From positions 620,001 to 684,000 of the forward strand of contig CAVYHJ010000002.1 in the NCBI GenBank assembly GCA_963768165.1: a stretch of 64,000 nucleotides of DNA, read 5' to 3'. This document shows, piece by piece, positions 49,445 through 58,576 of this stretch. Below the pieces are notes generated by a model, which was not told where the DNA came from, searched no databases, and saw nothing but the letters and a program-made list of their open reading frames with translations. Every line of letters begins with the position of its first letter. Positions within the stretch are counted from its first letter, which is position 1. This stretch comes from CAVYHJ01 sp963768165 [NCBI: uncultured bacterium] (GTDB taxonomy: Bacteria > UBP4 > UBA4092). The translations under genes and the position numbers were made by a program.

Positions 49445-52417
49445 TTATTCGAACAAACTATGATCCCAATAATAGGGTGAATCCATATCGGCTTGGAGAT
49501 AGGTGTTATTAAGATAAAATACCCCATTCCCGCTATTCCTCACCTGCACCTGCCCATAAATATATGGCTGGTAGGGAATATAAGAAGTCTCCAATTGACC
49601 GGAACCGGGGATATACCACACCGAAGCACTCGCGCATAACTCTTTGAAATTTTGACTCCCTTGAGAATCCGTGCCAAAAACAGATAATAGGAAAAAGGGA
49701 TAACTCATTGTCCCCGATGTGCTGAGATTCATTTTCATACCCGCCGATTTGCCAAAGGTTACCGGAGAGGTCTCTGTGACATGGGGAGCGGTGGTTCCAG
49801 TCATTTTAATTCCTTCGGTGGTCGTTCCATCAAAGGATACATTTAGATAATCACCGGAGACCGCATAATTTGCCAAGGTGGCACCATAAGGAGTTTCAAA
49901 CGCCCAACCCGCTGTGTCACTGGAATCATCCCATGCCCCGTATGGATTGGCAATTCGGGTATTCCCGTATGCCAGTTCAATCCCGGGATTGGCTTGGATG
50001 ATTTCAATAGTATCAATATATACATTCCCGATACTGTTTCCATTCCTTATCAACAATTGTGGATAAAGCGATGCAGTAAAATCACAATACACGGCAGTCT
50101 CCATCCATGTCCATGTGGTAGGTACAGACACTAAAACATGCACCGATACCTCAAACGGATTTCCCGGTACACCGTTGTAAAGAAATAACATTGGTGCGAA
50201 CATATTATTGGGGGTATCGGACATGACTTTCATACGAATGGTGTACCACTGTTCGGTGGAGGACGTTAACCAATTGGATTTTCCCAAGGTCATCTTGACC
50301 CCTTGATTCGCAGAGCTAAAAGATAATGTCAAAATACCCGTCGCTCCATTATAGGTACTCAAATAACTTACGGTGGGTTCCTCTGAAGTCGTCGGTATAT
50401 TCTCATAAACCCATTGAGAAGTATCACTAGCTGAATCAAATAAACCATAATCATTTAACACTTCATACACCCGGACAATTTCTTCATCCCAATCGTTGGA
50501 TGTGGAATCAGGAGTTGCCGTTATAATAACATTGGCAGGACTTTGCAAAAATTTAGTAGCAGTGATTGTTAGAAAATTCGAATTGATTGTCGCTGAAATA
50601 GTACCTGTGTCGTTGGCATTGGTATACTGGATTTGAGGAACCGGCCAAGTGAATGGAGTTGTCGGAGTGGCATATTGGCTAAAATCAATCGAACTGTTCT
50701 CAAGAACCACACCATTTTTAACAATCACACGTGGCAATTTGCTTAACAAATAACTTGAATATTTGGTGACCGAGACTGTGCTTTCCGTGTCATAAGAAAT
50801 CGCAGTATAAGTAACATCTTCCTGACCAATATAATTGACATCTGCTGTTGTCAAATAATCCACGGTGTTATCTGGATTAATTTGAATATTCACCGTATTG
50901 CCCGACCATGACCAGAAGGCGGTTTCAGGACTATAATAATTGTTCAAATTGAATATGTCGGTCGCACTAGTTCCTTGGAGTAGTTTGACATCCGGTAGAC
51001 TAGCAAACAATTCAGGACTTGATATATTTCCATTAATATCCATCCGTTGGACATAAAGACCAGTATAATAATATGAAACATCAAATCCCGTAATAAATCC
51101 ACCATAACTATCTCTCATAATAGCAATAGGTGCTGAACAAATATTATCATTATCATTTCCCATCCAATCAATCCAGATTTGAGATCCTAAATTATTAACT
51201 CTCGAAACGGCAATATTCCCAGGTACCCAATAATCTATAATTTCGATAGCATAGTCCCAATTGAGCGCAGAAACTACTGCTCCCCCTAAACCATCTGATA
51301 CAATACTGGGGGAAGTAAAATAGCCTCCCATTAAATTTATTCCATTGGGTACCCACAATGTTGATCCTTGAGAAGTAATATGTTGTCCAAAAACATTGAC
51401 GGATGAACCTTCATCCTCGACATTGGATTCATTTACATTTCTATCATCTTCCCAAGCAATAATAGCTCCGCCCAATTCATCAGGTATTAATACTGGTGTA
51501 AACTGACCATTAACGGCTGTACAAATTGCAATTCCATTTAAAGACCACAAAGTGGATCCTGAACTTGAAACCCGTTGGGTATAAATATGCTCTGTACCAC
51601 TTCGATTATCTTGCCATACGATTATGGCTCCACCAGAGGCATCGCTAATTAACTGTGGATTGATTTGGTCACCTGATGCGTTACAGATAGACACACCATT
51701 GGGGGTCCAGAGAGTGCTTCCTTTGGAACTGACCCGCTGGGCATAAATATCAAAAGTTGCAGTGTCACCCTGCCAAGTGATGATAGCTCCTCCCGACCCG
51801 TCACTCACAAGCTTAGGATTTTCTTGGTTATAACTAAAACCTATAGTACAAATGCCTATACCATTAATCGTCCAGAGGGTACTTCCTGTAGAACTGACGC
51901 GCTGGGCATAAATATCAAAATTTCCATTGCGGTCATCCTGCCAAGTGATAATAGATCCTCCCGACCCGTCACTCACAAGTGTTGGATTGATTTGGTTATT
52001 GGCGGCGGTACAGATTGCCACGCCATTGAGAATCCAGAGAGTAGAACCATTGGAATTCACACGCTGGGAATAGATATCATAATTTTCATCTTGACCAGTA
52101 GTATCACTGCGGTCATCCTGCCAGACAATAATAGCTCCGCCTGCACCATCTGATACTAATTGAGGATTTAATTGATTTCCCGAAACTGTACATATAGATA
52201 TTCCAGTGGAACTCCAAAGAATAGTACCCTGATGATCAATTCGTTGGGCAAAAACAGGGTTTTCCCAAACCATAATAGCACCCCCGGCATCATCAGAAAC
52301 TAATTGTTGTGCGCTACCTGACCCTATAAAAATCTCTCCACTAACTGGCCAAGCATGGCATATTAATAAAAGAGACCCAAGAATTAATCCAATGAGAATT
52401 TTTCTAATTGTGCTCAT
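49445..52417 (-). CDS. Large secreted repeat protein, unknown function
   Basis: 990 residues with a signal peptide (about 1-27, ILIGLILGSLLLICHAWPVSG). Residues about 35-340 are six or so near-identical blades of about 50 residues, each with LVSDGSGGAIITWQDDR, DIYAQRVSS-GSTLW and NG--IC, which suggests a beta-propeller surface domain. The middle (about 480-660) resembles cadherin/Ig-like domains. Two carbohydrate-binding-like jelly rolls (about 665-810, 835-960) share GIKMT and WVYE/WAFE phrases. No sorting signal or catalytic site is recognised. Probably an extracellular or cell-surface adhesion or binding protein. Confidence 0.65.
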   Translation of the reverse strand: MSTIRKILIGLILGSLLLICHAWPVSGEIFIGSGSAQQLVSDDAGGAIMVWENPVFAQRIDHQGTILWSSTGISICTVSGNQLNPQLVSDGAGGAIIVWQDDRSDTTGQDENYDIYSQRVNSNGSTLWILNGVAICTAANNQINPTLVSDGSGGSIITWQDDRNGNFDIYAQRVSSTGSTLWTINGIGICTIGFSYNQENPKLVSDGSGGAIITWQGDTATFDIYAQRVSSKGSTLWTPNGVSICNASGDQINPQLISDASGGAIIVWQDNRSGTEHIYTQRVSSSGSTLWSLNGIAICTAVNGQFTPVLIPDELGGAIIAWEDDRNVNESNVEDEGSSVNVFGQHITSQGSTLWVPNGINLMGGYFTSPSIVSDGLGGAVVSALNWDYAIEIIDYWVPGNIAVSRVNNLGSQIWIDWMGNDNDNICSAPIAIMRDSYGGFITGFDVSYYYTGLYVQRMDINGNISSPELFASLPDVKLLQGTSATDIFNLNNYYSPETAFWSWSGNTVNIQINPDNTVDYLTTADVNYIGQEDVTYTAISYDTESTVSVTKYSSYLLSKLPRVIVKNGVVLENSSIDFSQYATPTTPFTWPVPQIQYTNANDTGTISATINSNFLTITATKFLQSPANVIITATPDSTSNDWDEEIVRVYEVLNDYGLFDSASDTSQWVYENIPTTSEEPTVSYLSTYNGATGILTLSFSSANQGVKMTLGKSNWLTSSTEQWYTIRMKVMSDTPNNMFAPMLFLYNGVPGNPFEVSVHVLVSVPTTWTWMETAVYCDFTASLYPQLLIRNGNSIGNVYIDTIEIIQANPGIELAYGNTRIANPYGAWDDSSDTAGWAFETPYGATLANYAVSGDYLNVSFDGTTTEGIKMTGTTAPHVTETSPVTFGKSAGMKMNLSTSGTMSYPFFLLSVFGTDSQGSQNFKELCASASVWYIPGSGQLETSYIPYQPYIYGQVQVRNSGNGVFYLNNTYLQADMDSPYYWDHSLFE

Positions 52418-52687
52418 AGTACCCCTTTTCTAAAGCTATATTTTACACCTTTTTCCTATTATAGCAGTGTCATTTCGAAGCTATTTCCTTACAAAATTTT
52501 ATAACTCACGTAATATCAATAGTATAAAATATGTAAAAATGGAGGGTTACCAGCTTTTTGGTTAAAACCAAATGACCGTGCACTAAAGTGCCAAAAATAT
52601 TGCCTATTGACAACTAAAGAGACTCTCGGTAAGGTAATTAAGTTTACAGAAGAACTATTTCAACCTCATGAAGGAAGGAAACTTGGT

Positions 52688-53176
52688 ATGAAGAGCAATT
52701 GGGTCTCGAAACTATTGGCAGTAAGTATACTCGGAATATTGGTCTATATTCCCCTGGCAACCGGAAATGTGGCATCTCAGGAAAATGGTGCGATGGGAAA
52801 TCCTCCGCCCAATCCCAATAATCAGTTTTCAGGCGATACTACCAAAGGAATGCGTATGCCCAAGAATGTTCAAGTATTGACCGGATTAAACCTTCAGCAA
52901 ATCGGACAAAAAATGGTGGATGTCTCCAAGGGACTCGGAGTAAAATGCATTTTCTGCCACGTCCCGCGGGATTATCCCAATGACCAAAAAGATGAAAAAC
53001 GTACCGCGCGTAAAATGTTGAAAATGGTTAAAGATTTGAATACTAATTATTTTGGTGAAGAAAAAGCCCCAAAAATTACCTGTTATACCTGCCACCGCGG
53101 CCAGGAAAAACCCGTGAGCATTCCGGCTCCCGCTCCCCAACAGGACAACAGGCCGCCCCTCAGGCCGGAAAATTAA
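52688..53176 (+). CDS. Di-heme c-type cytochrome
   Basis: 162 residues with an N-terminal signal (MKSNWVSKLL then hydrophobic to about 26). Two heme sites, CIFCH (87-91) and CYTCH (132-136), in a context like the photosynthetic-reaction-centre cytochrome family (MPKNVQVLTGLN, CHVPRDYPND, ITCYTCHRGQEKP). Such short members occur in non-phototrophs. The start at 52688 follows GAAGGAAGGAA; a TTG 27 codons upstream lacks a signal. The tail is proline-rich. Exported periplasmic electron carrier; partner unknown. Confidence 0.85.
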   Translation: MKSNWVSKLLAVSILGILVYIPLATGNVASQENGAMGNPPPNPNNQFSGDTTKGMRMPKNVQVLTGLNLQQIGQKMVDVSKGLGVKCIFCHVPRDYPNDQKDEKRTARKMLKMVKDLNTNYFGEEKAPKITCYTCHRGQEKPVSIPAPAPQQDNRPPLRPEN

Positions 53177-53326
53177 TCTTGATTTTTAATCAAGAATTCG
53201 GTATACTCTATATATGTAGTAAAAGATAAGGTCGGGAATTGATAATCACCCTTAAGTAGAATATTTCATATCATATTCTCATTTCGGGCGTGTAATTTTT
53301 CCCTGAATAAGGAAAGTAAATAAGTT

Positions 53327-55261
53327 ATGGTTGGTTCTGAATTACAAACGAAAGCTAAGAAATTTCATATTGTATTGATTAAACCTTCAAAATATGATGA
53401 TGAAGGGTATGTCATCAGTCATTTTCGGGGAGTCTTGCCCAGTAATACTCTCGCCTGTCTTTATAGTTTGACTGAAGATGTCAAAGCTAAAAAAGTATTG
53501 GGCGAAAACGTCGAAATTACCACTGACCTCTACGATGAATCGGTGCATTATGTTAATGTCAAAAAAATAGTCCGCCAAAGCCGGAAAAAAGACACCAAAC
53601 TCGTCGTTGGCATGGTCGGAGTGCAAAGTAATCAATTTATCCGTTGCACCGATTTGGCACTGGCCTTTAAAAAAGAAGGTATTGATGTCCTCATCGGTGG
53701 CTTCCATGTCAGCGGGTCCATGTCCTTATTCAAAGAAATACCCGAAGAAATTCAAGCGTTAATGGATCAAGGAATCACGATTGTCATGGGCGAAGTCGAA
53801 GACCATTGGGGAGCCATCCTCAAAGATGCTTATGAAGGGAAATTAAATATTCTTTACAATTATCTGGACGCCAAACCGGACATGCAGTTCAAACCGATTC
53901 CCATGATTAATACCACTTATCTCAAACGGTTTGCTTTCTCCAATTTTGGCACCATTGATTGCGGGCGCGGGTGCCCCTTTAATTGCAGTTTCTGTACGAT
54001 TATCAATGTACAAGGGCATACCATGCGCAACCGCGATGCCCGCTGTATTGCCAATACCATGATTAATAATTACCGAGAAAACAAGGTGAACTATTATTTC
54101 TTCACAGATGATAATTTCGCCCGCAATAAAAACTGGGAACAGATTTTTGACGCCATGATCGAAGTGAAAGAAAAAGAAGGGTTCGATATCTATTTCATGA
54201 TGCAGGTGGATGTGCTTTCCTATAAGATTCCCAATTTCGTGGAGAAAGCCCAAAAAGCAGGTTGCACCCAAGTATTTATTGGGATGGAGTCTATTAATCC
54301 TAAAAACCTGATCGCCGCGGATAAAAAACAAAACAAGGCGCAGGATTATGCCAATTTAATCGAAACGTTTCACGGCCATAACATCGCCACTCATGTTGGT
54401 TTTATTATCGGATTCCCCTTCGATACTCCGGAATCCATTCAGGAGGATGTCCACCGCTTGATGCATGAAATCAAAGTGGACCAGGCATCCTTTTTCATGC
54501 TCACCCCCCTGCCCGGCTCTATGGACCATTTCCACATGAAACAAGCCGGCGCGTATATGGACCCGGATTTCAATAACTATGATTCGTTCCATCAAACCAC
54601 CATTAATCCGAATTTTCCTGAGGGAACATGGACTAAAACTTATCGAGACGCATGGATAACATTCTACGGTAAAGAGAATATGAAACGCATTTTAGCCCGT
54701 GCCTCGGAATTTACCTATTGGCGTATTTTCATGAATTTCATCTGGTACAAAACAGCCGCCATCATCGAAAAAGAACATCCCATGATTACCGGTTTCTTCC
54801 GCTTGAAAGACCGTACCAGTCGCAGGGCGACTTTCCCTATGGAAAGCCGGTTGCAATACGCTATTCGGCGAACCAAGGAAATTAAAAATATCTTGAAAGG
54901 GTACTGGAATCTTTTCCTGGAAATGGAAGAAATCTGGCTGGCGACACGGTTACGCAGTGAACGGGAAAAGAAAATTGTAGAAGAATTTCGTGCTCTTCGT
55001 GCGCGCATTCCCAAACCACATCCGGTCAAGTTCTATTTCAATAAAATCAATGTGTTCTCTTACAAAGGCATTGAAACACGGGTACATTTGAAATGGTTCT
55101 GGGCACGGACCAAAGTCAATTGGCGGAACAGGGATTTCTCACGCATAAAATTGCATGAAGTGCTGGTAAATTTTGTAGAAGATGTGAAATTAAATACTTT
55201 CTTCGCGATTTGTCTAATGACCAAAAAAGTCCGCCACACCACCAGCCTGGGAAACATTTAA
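53327..55261 (+). CDS. B12-binding-domain radical SAM protein
   Basis: 644 residues. The N-terminal cobalamin-binding-like domain (about 15-190: VLIKPSKYDDEG...LVVGMVGVQSNQF, DVLIGGFHVSG) is followed by a radical SAM barrel with CX3CX2C in CGRGCPFNCSFC near residue 215 and IGMESINP, GFIIGFPFDTPES. The 190-residue C-terminal extension is rich in basic and aromatic residues. Canonical DxHxxG for base-off B12 is not evident, as in many members. It may modify lipids, tetrapyrroles or methylate an unactivated carbon; the substrate is unknown. It converges on acpS with a 9-base gap. Confidence 0.85.
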   Translation: MVGSELQTKAKKFHIVLIKPSKYDDEGYVISHFRGVLPSNTLACLYSLTEDVKAKKVLGENVEITTDLYDESVHYVNVKKIVRQSRKKDTKLVVGMVGVQSNQFIRCTDLALAFKKEGIDVLIGGFHVSGSMSLFKEIPEEIQALMDQGITIVMGEVEDHWGAILKDAYEGKLNILYNYLDAKPDMQFKPIPMINTTYLKRFAFSNFGTIDCGRGCPFNCSFCTIINVQGHTMRNRDARCIANTMINNYRENKVNYYFFTDDNFARNKNWEQIFDAMIEVKEKEGFDIYFMMQVDVLSYKIPNFVEKAQKAGCTQVFIGMESINPKNLIAADKKQNKAQDYANLIETFHGHNIATHVGFIIGFPFDTPESIQEDVHRLMHEIKVDQASFFMLTPLPGSMDHFHMKQAGAYMDPDFNNYDSFHQTTINPNFPEGTWTKTYRDAWITFYGKENMKRILARASEFTYWRIFMNFIWYKTAAIIEKEHPMITGFFRLKDRTSRRATFPMESRLQYAIRRTKEIKNILKGYWNLFLEMEEIWLATRLRSEREKKIVEEFRALRARIPKPHPVKFYFNKINVFSYKGIETRVHLKWFWARTKVNWRNRDFSRIKLHEVLVNFVEDVKLNTFFAICLMTKKVRHTTSLGNI

Positions 55262-55269
55262 CATCCCCT

Positions 55270-55650
55270 TTACGTTTCCAACAGTACGATAGCCATCCCT
55301 TGTTCATCGGTATGTGATAAGCTGACGTGAAATATCTTTACCCCTCGTTTAGTTGCCTCCGTGAGTGCGTTCCCCTGTACGGTCAGCACCGGTTTCCCTA
55401 ATTCATCATGCGAGATTTCAATTTCCGTATGTTTGATACCGAACCGGAATCCCGTGCCAATCGCTTTAACATAGGCTTCCTTGGCAGCAAACCGTGCCGC
55501 ATAATGCAATCCGGGATGCGGACGGGAATCGCAATAGTCAATTTCTTTGTCTGAGAATATCCGTTTTTTAAACCGGTTGCCGTATTTGTCGAGGGAATGT
55601 TGGATACGCTCTACGGCGACCAAATCAATACCCGTGCCGAGAATCGCCAT
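55270..55650 (-). CDS. acpS: Holo-[acyl-carrier-protein] synthase
   Basis: 126 residues. Transfers phosphopantetheine from CoA to acyl carrier protein. Motifs GTGIDLVAVERI (Mg-binding Asp) and RFAAKEAYVKAIGTG are present. Last gene of the ftsH-folP-dacA-ybbR-pdxJ-acpS run, 5 bases after pdxJ. Length is standard. Confidence 0.96.
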   Translation of the reverse strand: MAILGTGIDLVAVERIQHSLDKYGNRFKKRIFSDKEIDYCDSRPHPGLHYAARFAAKEAYVKAIGTGFRFGIKHTEIEISHDELGKPVLTVQGNALTEATKRGVKIFHVSLSHTDEQGMAIVLLET

Positions 55651-55655
55651 GAGAA

Positions 55656-56369
55656 TTATCCGAGGAGAGCTAACATTTCTTTGACTGCGCGTTCCATTCC
55701 AACCATCACCGCGCGGGAGACTATGGAATGGCCAATACTAAATTCTTCAATATCGGAAATCTGCGACATGCGGACGATATTTTGGTAATTTAATCCATGT
55801 CCGGCATTCACCCGCATCCCTAATTTAAAGGCGTGTTCCGCAGCTTCCTTAATCGCTGAAAACTCATTGTCTTCTCCCTTGATTCCAAAAAGTTCGGCAT
55901 ATCGTCCGGTATGGAGTTCCACAAAATCCGCCCCAATAGTCCGCGCGGCATCCACTTGAGCAATGGATGGGTCAATAAATAAGCTGACCAGCACACCCGC
56001 TTTATGTAATTCTTTGGTGGATTGAGTCAAGGGTACAAGAAGTGCTTTTGCATTTAACCCGCCTTCCGTAGTCAACTCCTGTCTATTTTCAGGTACCAAA
56101 GTAGACCAGGCAGGTTTTAGTTCTTTCACAATCTTAATCATTTCATCCGTCGCCGCCATTTCTAAATTTAATTTCGTCTGGACGATTTGCTTTAGAAGAC
56201 GCACATCCCGGTCTTGAATATGCCGGCGGTCTTCACGCAAATGCACCGTAATCCCATGCGCCCCTGCCAGTTCAACTTGCACTGCCGCATATACTGGGTC
56301 GGGTTCAATTCCCTTTCTGGTTTGGCGCAGGGTGGCGACATGGTCAATATTTACATTCAGCTTTTTCAT
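55656..56369 (-). CDS. pdxJ: Pyridoxine 5'-phosphate synthase
   Basis: 237 residues. Condenses 3-amino-2-oxopropyl phosphate and deoxyxylulose phosphate to pyridoxine phosphate. Motifs: LNVNIDHVATLRQTR, HGITVHLREDRRHIQ, SLFIDPS and VNAGHGLNY. The enzyme is characteristic of the DXP-dependent B6 pathway. pdxJ-acpS adjacency is widely conserved. Confidence 0.97.
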   Translation of the reverse strand: MKKLNVNIDHVATLRQTRKGIEPDPVYAAVQVELAGAHGITVHLREDRRHIQDRDVRLLKQIVQTKLNLEMAATDEMIKIVKELKPAWSTLVPENRQELTTEGGLNAKALLVPLTQSTKELHKAGVLVSLFIDPSIAQVDAARTIGADFVELHTGRYAELFGIKGEDNEFSAIKEAAEHAFKLGMRVNAGHGLNYQNIVRMSQISDIEEFSIGHSIVSRAVMVGMERAVKEMLALLG

Positions 56370-56377
56370 ACTATAAC

Positions 56378-56779
56378 CTATTTATTACTTTGAATTTGTG
56401 GAGACCGTGCTTTCAAAACTACTTCTATTTTTTCAGGAATCATTTTTACAATATATGTTCGCCGGCCGGGGACAATACCTTGCGGTGTCACAAACCATTT
56501 TCCTTCAGACAACCCCGTCAGGTCAATGGTCACATCGAGATCCTCCGGCATAATCTTCACCAGTTCTTGGGGCAATCCACGTAATAGCACATCTACTTTT
56601 TCAGGTTTGATTTCACTTTCCAGAGTACTGGATATTCCCACAACGCGCATTTTAATACCGGAATATTCTTTTTCTGCGATGACCTCCTGCCGCTGCATGG
56701 AAACATTAAACCATAACGCTGCGGCAATCAATAAGGAGACCAATAGTAGCCAGCCGTCTTCTTTGGAAACAGGGGTCAT
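56378..56779 (-). CDS. ybbR: YbbR-domain protein (CdaR-like)
   Basis: 133 residues: one N-terminal membrane helix (about 9-25) and a single YbbR domain (PEKVDVLLRGLPQELVKI...DVTIDLTGLSEGK). CdaR proteins regulate the adjacent diadenylate cyclase and usually have three to four YbbR repeats, so this is a minimal version. It overlaps the cyclase gene by 4 bases. Confidence 0.88.
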   Translation of the reverse strand: MTPVSKEDGWLLLVSLLIAAALWFNVSMQRQEVIAEKEYSGIKMRVVGISSTLESEIKPEKVDVLLRGLPQELVKIMPEDLDVTIDLTGLSEGKWFVTPQGIVPGRRTYIVKMIPEKIEVVLKARSPQIQSNK

Positions 56780-57570
56780 GATTCCGGCTCCTCATCTTTA
56801 AATCCATATAAGACTCGTAACATTTTTCTCAAGGTAATCCCATCCAACCCGCGGGTCAATTCACCGTTGCGCGCGAAAGAAATTGTACCTGTTTCCTCGG
56901 ATACAACCACCACCGCGGCATCGGTCTCTTCCGTAATTCCCAACGCCGCGTAATGCCGGGAACCGAGTTCACGGTCTAAATTCGTCTGTTGACTCAACGG
57001 CAGTAAAACACCTGCCGAGGTGATCCGGTTTCCCTGGATAATAACGGCTCCATCATGCAACGGGGAATACGGCATGAAAATAGAGACCAATAATTCCGAT
57101 ACGACTTTGGCATCCTGTTCCACGCCTTTTTCAACATATTCGCCGAGATTGGTTTCTCTTTCAATCACAATCAACGCACCCATTTTTCGTTTTGATAATG
57201 TGGTAGCGGCTTGCACGATTTCAATCAACACCTGTTCTTCCGCTTGAAAAAACCGGCGAAACAGGCGCCTCTGGCCCAATTGGGTAAATGCCCGGCGAAT
57301 TTCCGGGGCAAAAACGACTACCATCGCCACAATAAATACCGCCCAAAATTTCTCCAATATCCAGGAAATTGTATCCAGATGGATATACGCGGCCAGGGCA
57401 GAAACAAGCAACACAGCGATAATCAGTAACACTAAACCTTGGATAACCTGCACCGAGCGGGTTCCCCGAAGAAATTTTAATAGATAGAAAAAAAATAGGG
57501 TCACGAGGATAATATCCAACAAATCCGTCGCATGGAAATTAGCGAATATTTGTCTCCATAAACTCAGCAT
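56776..57570 (-). CDS. dacA: Diadenylate cyclase (CdaA/DacA type)
   Basis: Makes cyclic di-AMP from two ATP. 264 residues: three N-terminal membrane helices (about 13-90) then the DAC domain (about 100-245) with the DGA motif in PLHDGAVII. The second motif reads RHY (ELGSRHYAALG) where family members normally have RHR; the codon is clear (CGG CAT TAC). It lies between folP and ybbR, overlapping both, the usual cdaA-cdaR pairing. Confidence 0.93.
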   Translation of the reverse strand: MLSLWRQIFANFHATDLLDIILVTLFFFYLLKFLRGTRSVQVIQGLVLLIIAVLLVSALAAYIHLDTISWILEKFWAVFIVAMVVVFAPEIRRAFTQLGQRRLFRRFFQAEEQVLIEIVQAATTLSKRKMGALIVIERETNLGEYVEKGVEQDAKVVSELLVSIFMPYSPLHDGAVIIQGNRITSAGVLLPLSQQTNLDRELGSRHYAALGITEETDAAVVVVSEETGTISFARNGELTRGLDGITLRKMLRVLYGFKDEEPES

Positions 57571-58427
57571 GATTTCCCCATTTTCCCTTGAATCGCGTTC
57601 ACCATTTGAACGACTCGCACCGTTTCTCGTACATCGTGCGCACGAATGATTTTAGCACCATTCCATACGACAACAGCAACGGCAGCCAAACTTCCTTCCA
57701 ATCTTTCTTCGACAGACACATCCAGTATTTTCCCGATAAATGATTTCCGCGACACCCCGATGGCAAGGGGATAACCTAATTCACCCAATTCCGATAACCG
57801 CCGTAATATCGTCAAGTTATGTTCCACTGTTTTCCCAAAACCAATTCCCGGATCAAGAATTACTCTGTCTTGCTGAATTCCGGAACGTTGAACCTGTTGA
57901 ATTACACTTTTGAAATAAATTTTAATATCATTCACCACATCCGTATAGGTTGGATTCTCCTGCATGGTCTGCGGAGTCCCCTGGATATGCATTAGAATTA
58001 CCTGACAACTTGAATCTTTGATTACATCCACCATTCCCGCATCATGATGTAATGCTGTTATATCGTTGACCATCGCCGCGCCCACTTTCAACGCTTCCCG
58101 CGCAACAATCGCTTTTGTGGTGTCCACGGAAATCACTGTTTCAAATCGTTCCGCCAATTTCTGAATGACCGGAATCACCCGCTCTAATTCTTCTTCCACA
58201 GGAACCGAGAATGCGCCGGGCCGGCTGGATTCGCCACCCACATCAATAATATCCGCGCCTTCCTCAACCATTTGCGCGGCATGATCCACGGCTTTGTCGG
58301 ATTCTAAAAATTTCCCTCCGTCCGAAAACGAATCGGGCGTCACATTTAATATCCCCATGACTCGGGTCTGTTCTTGAGTTAGGTCTATAAATCTCGTTTT
58401 CTTTTCCATAAAGGATACTGTTTCCAT
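57564..58427 (-). CDS. folP: Dihydropteroate synthase
   Basis: 287 residues. Joins pABA with the pterin diphosphate in folate synthesis. Motifs: MGILNVTPDSFSDGG, IDVGGESSRPGA, ISVDTTKA, LDPGIGFGKTVEHN and GVSRKSF. The start may be this ATG or one six codons on (MEKKTRF); neither has a clearly better ribosome site. It overlaps dacA by 7 bases. A terminator separates it from ftsH. Confidence 0.95.
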   Translation of the reverse strand: METVSFMEKKTRFIDLTQEQTRVMGILNVTPDSFSDGGKFLESDKAVDHAAQMVEEGADIIDVGGESSRPGAFSVPVEEELERVIPVIQKLAERFETVISVDTTKAIVAREALKVGAAMVNDITALHHDAGMVDVIKDSSCQVILMHIQGTPQTMQENPTYTDVVNDIKIYFKSVIQQVQRSGIQQDRVILDPGIGFGKTVEHNLTILRRLSELGELGYPLAIGVSRKSFIGKILDVSVEERLEGSLAAVAVVVWNGAKIIRAHDVRETVRVVQMVNAIQGKMGKSC

Positions 58428-58516
58428 CGCAACTCACCGACTATTCAATATTACGCCTGAGAATATTTATCATAACTTGAGGTTCTCTGGCAAGGAAAAA
58501 ATTTATGATAATAAAA

Positions 58517-58548
58517 AAAGCAGGCCGCTTTTTCAAGGGGCCTGCTTT
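58517..58548 (-). terminator. Rho-independent terminator of ftsH
   Basis: AAAGCAGGCC and GGCCTGCTTT form a 10-bp stem with a 12-base loop. On the minus strand the stem is followed by TTTTATTATC just past the ftsH stop. T-rich sequence on the plus side is also present, so it may be bidirectional. Confidence 0.85.
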
Positions 58549-58576
58549 AATTTTTTTATTATTTTTCAAAATAATT

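Noticed and set aside
52607-52687. Longer start for the di-heme cytochrome
   Set aside because: A TTG without ribosome site that would put 27 residues before the signal peptide; the ATG at 52688 has a strong site.
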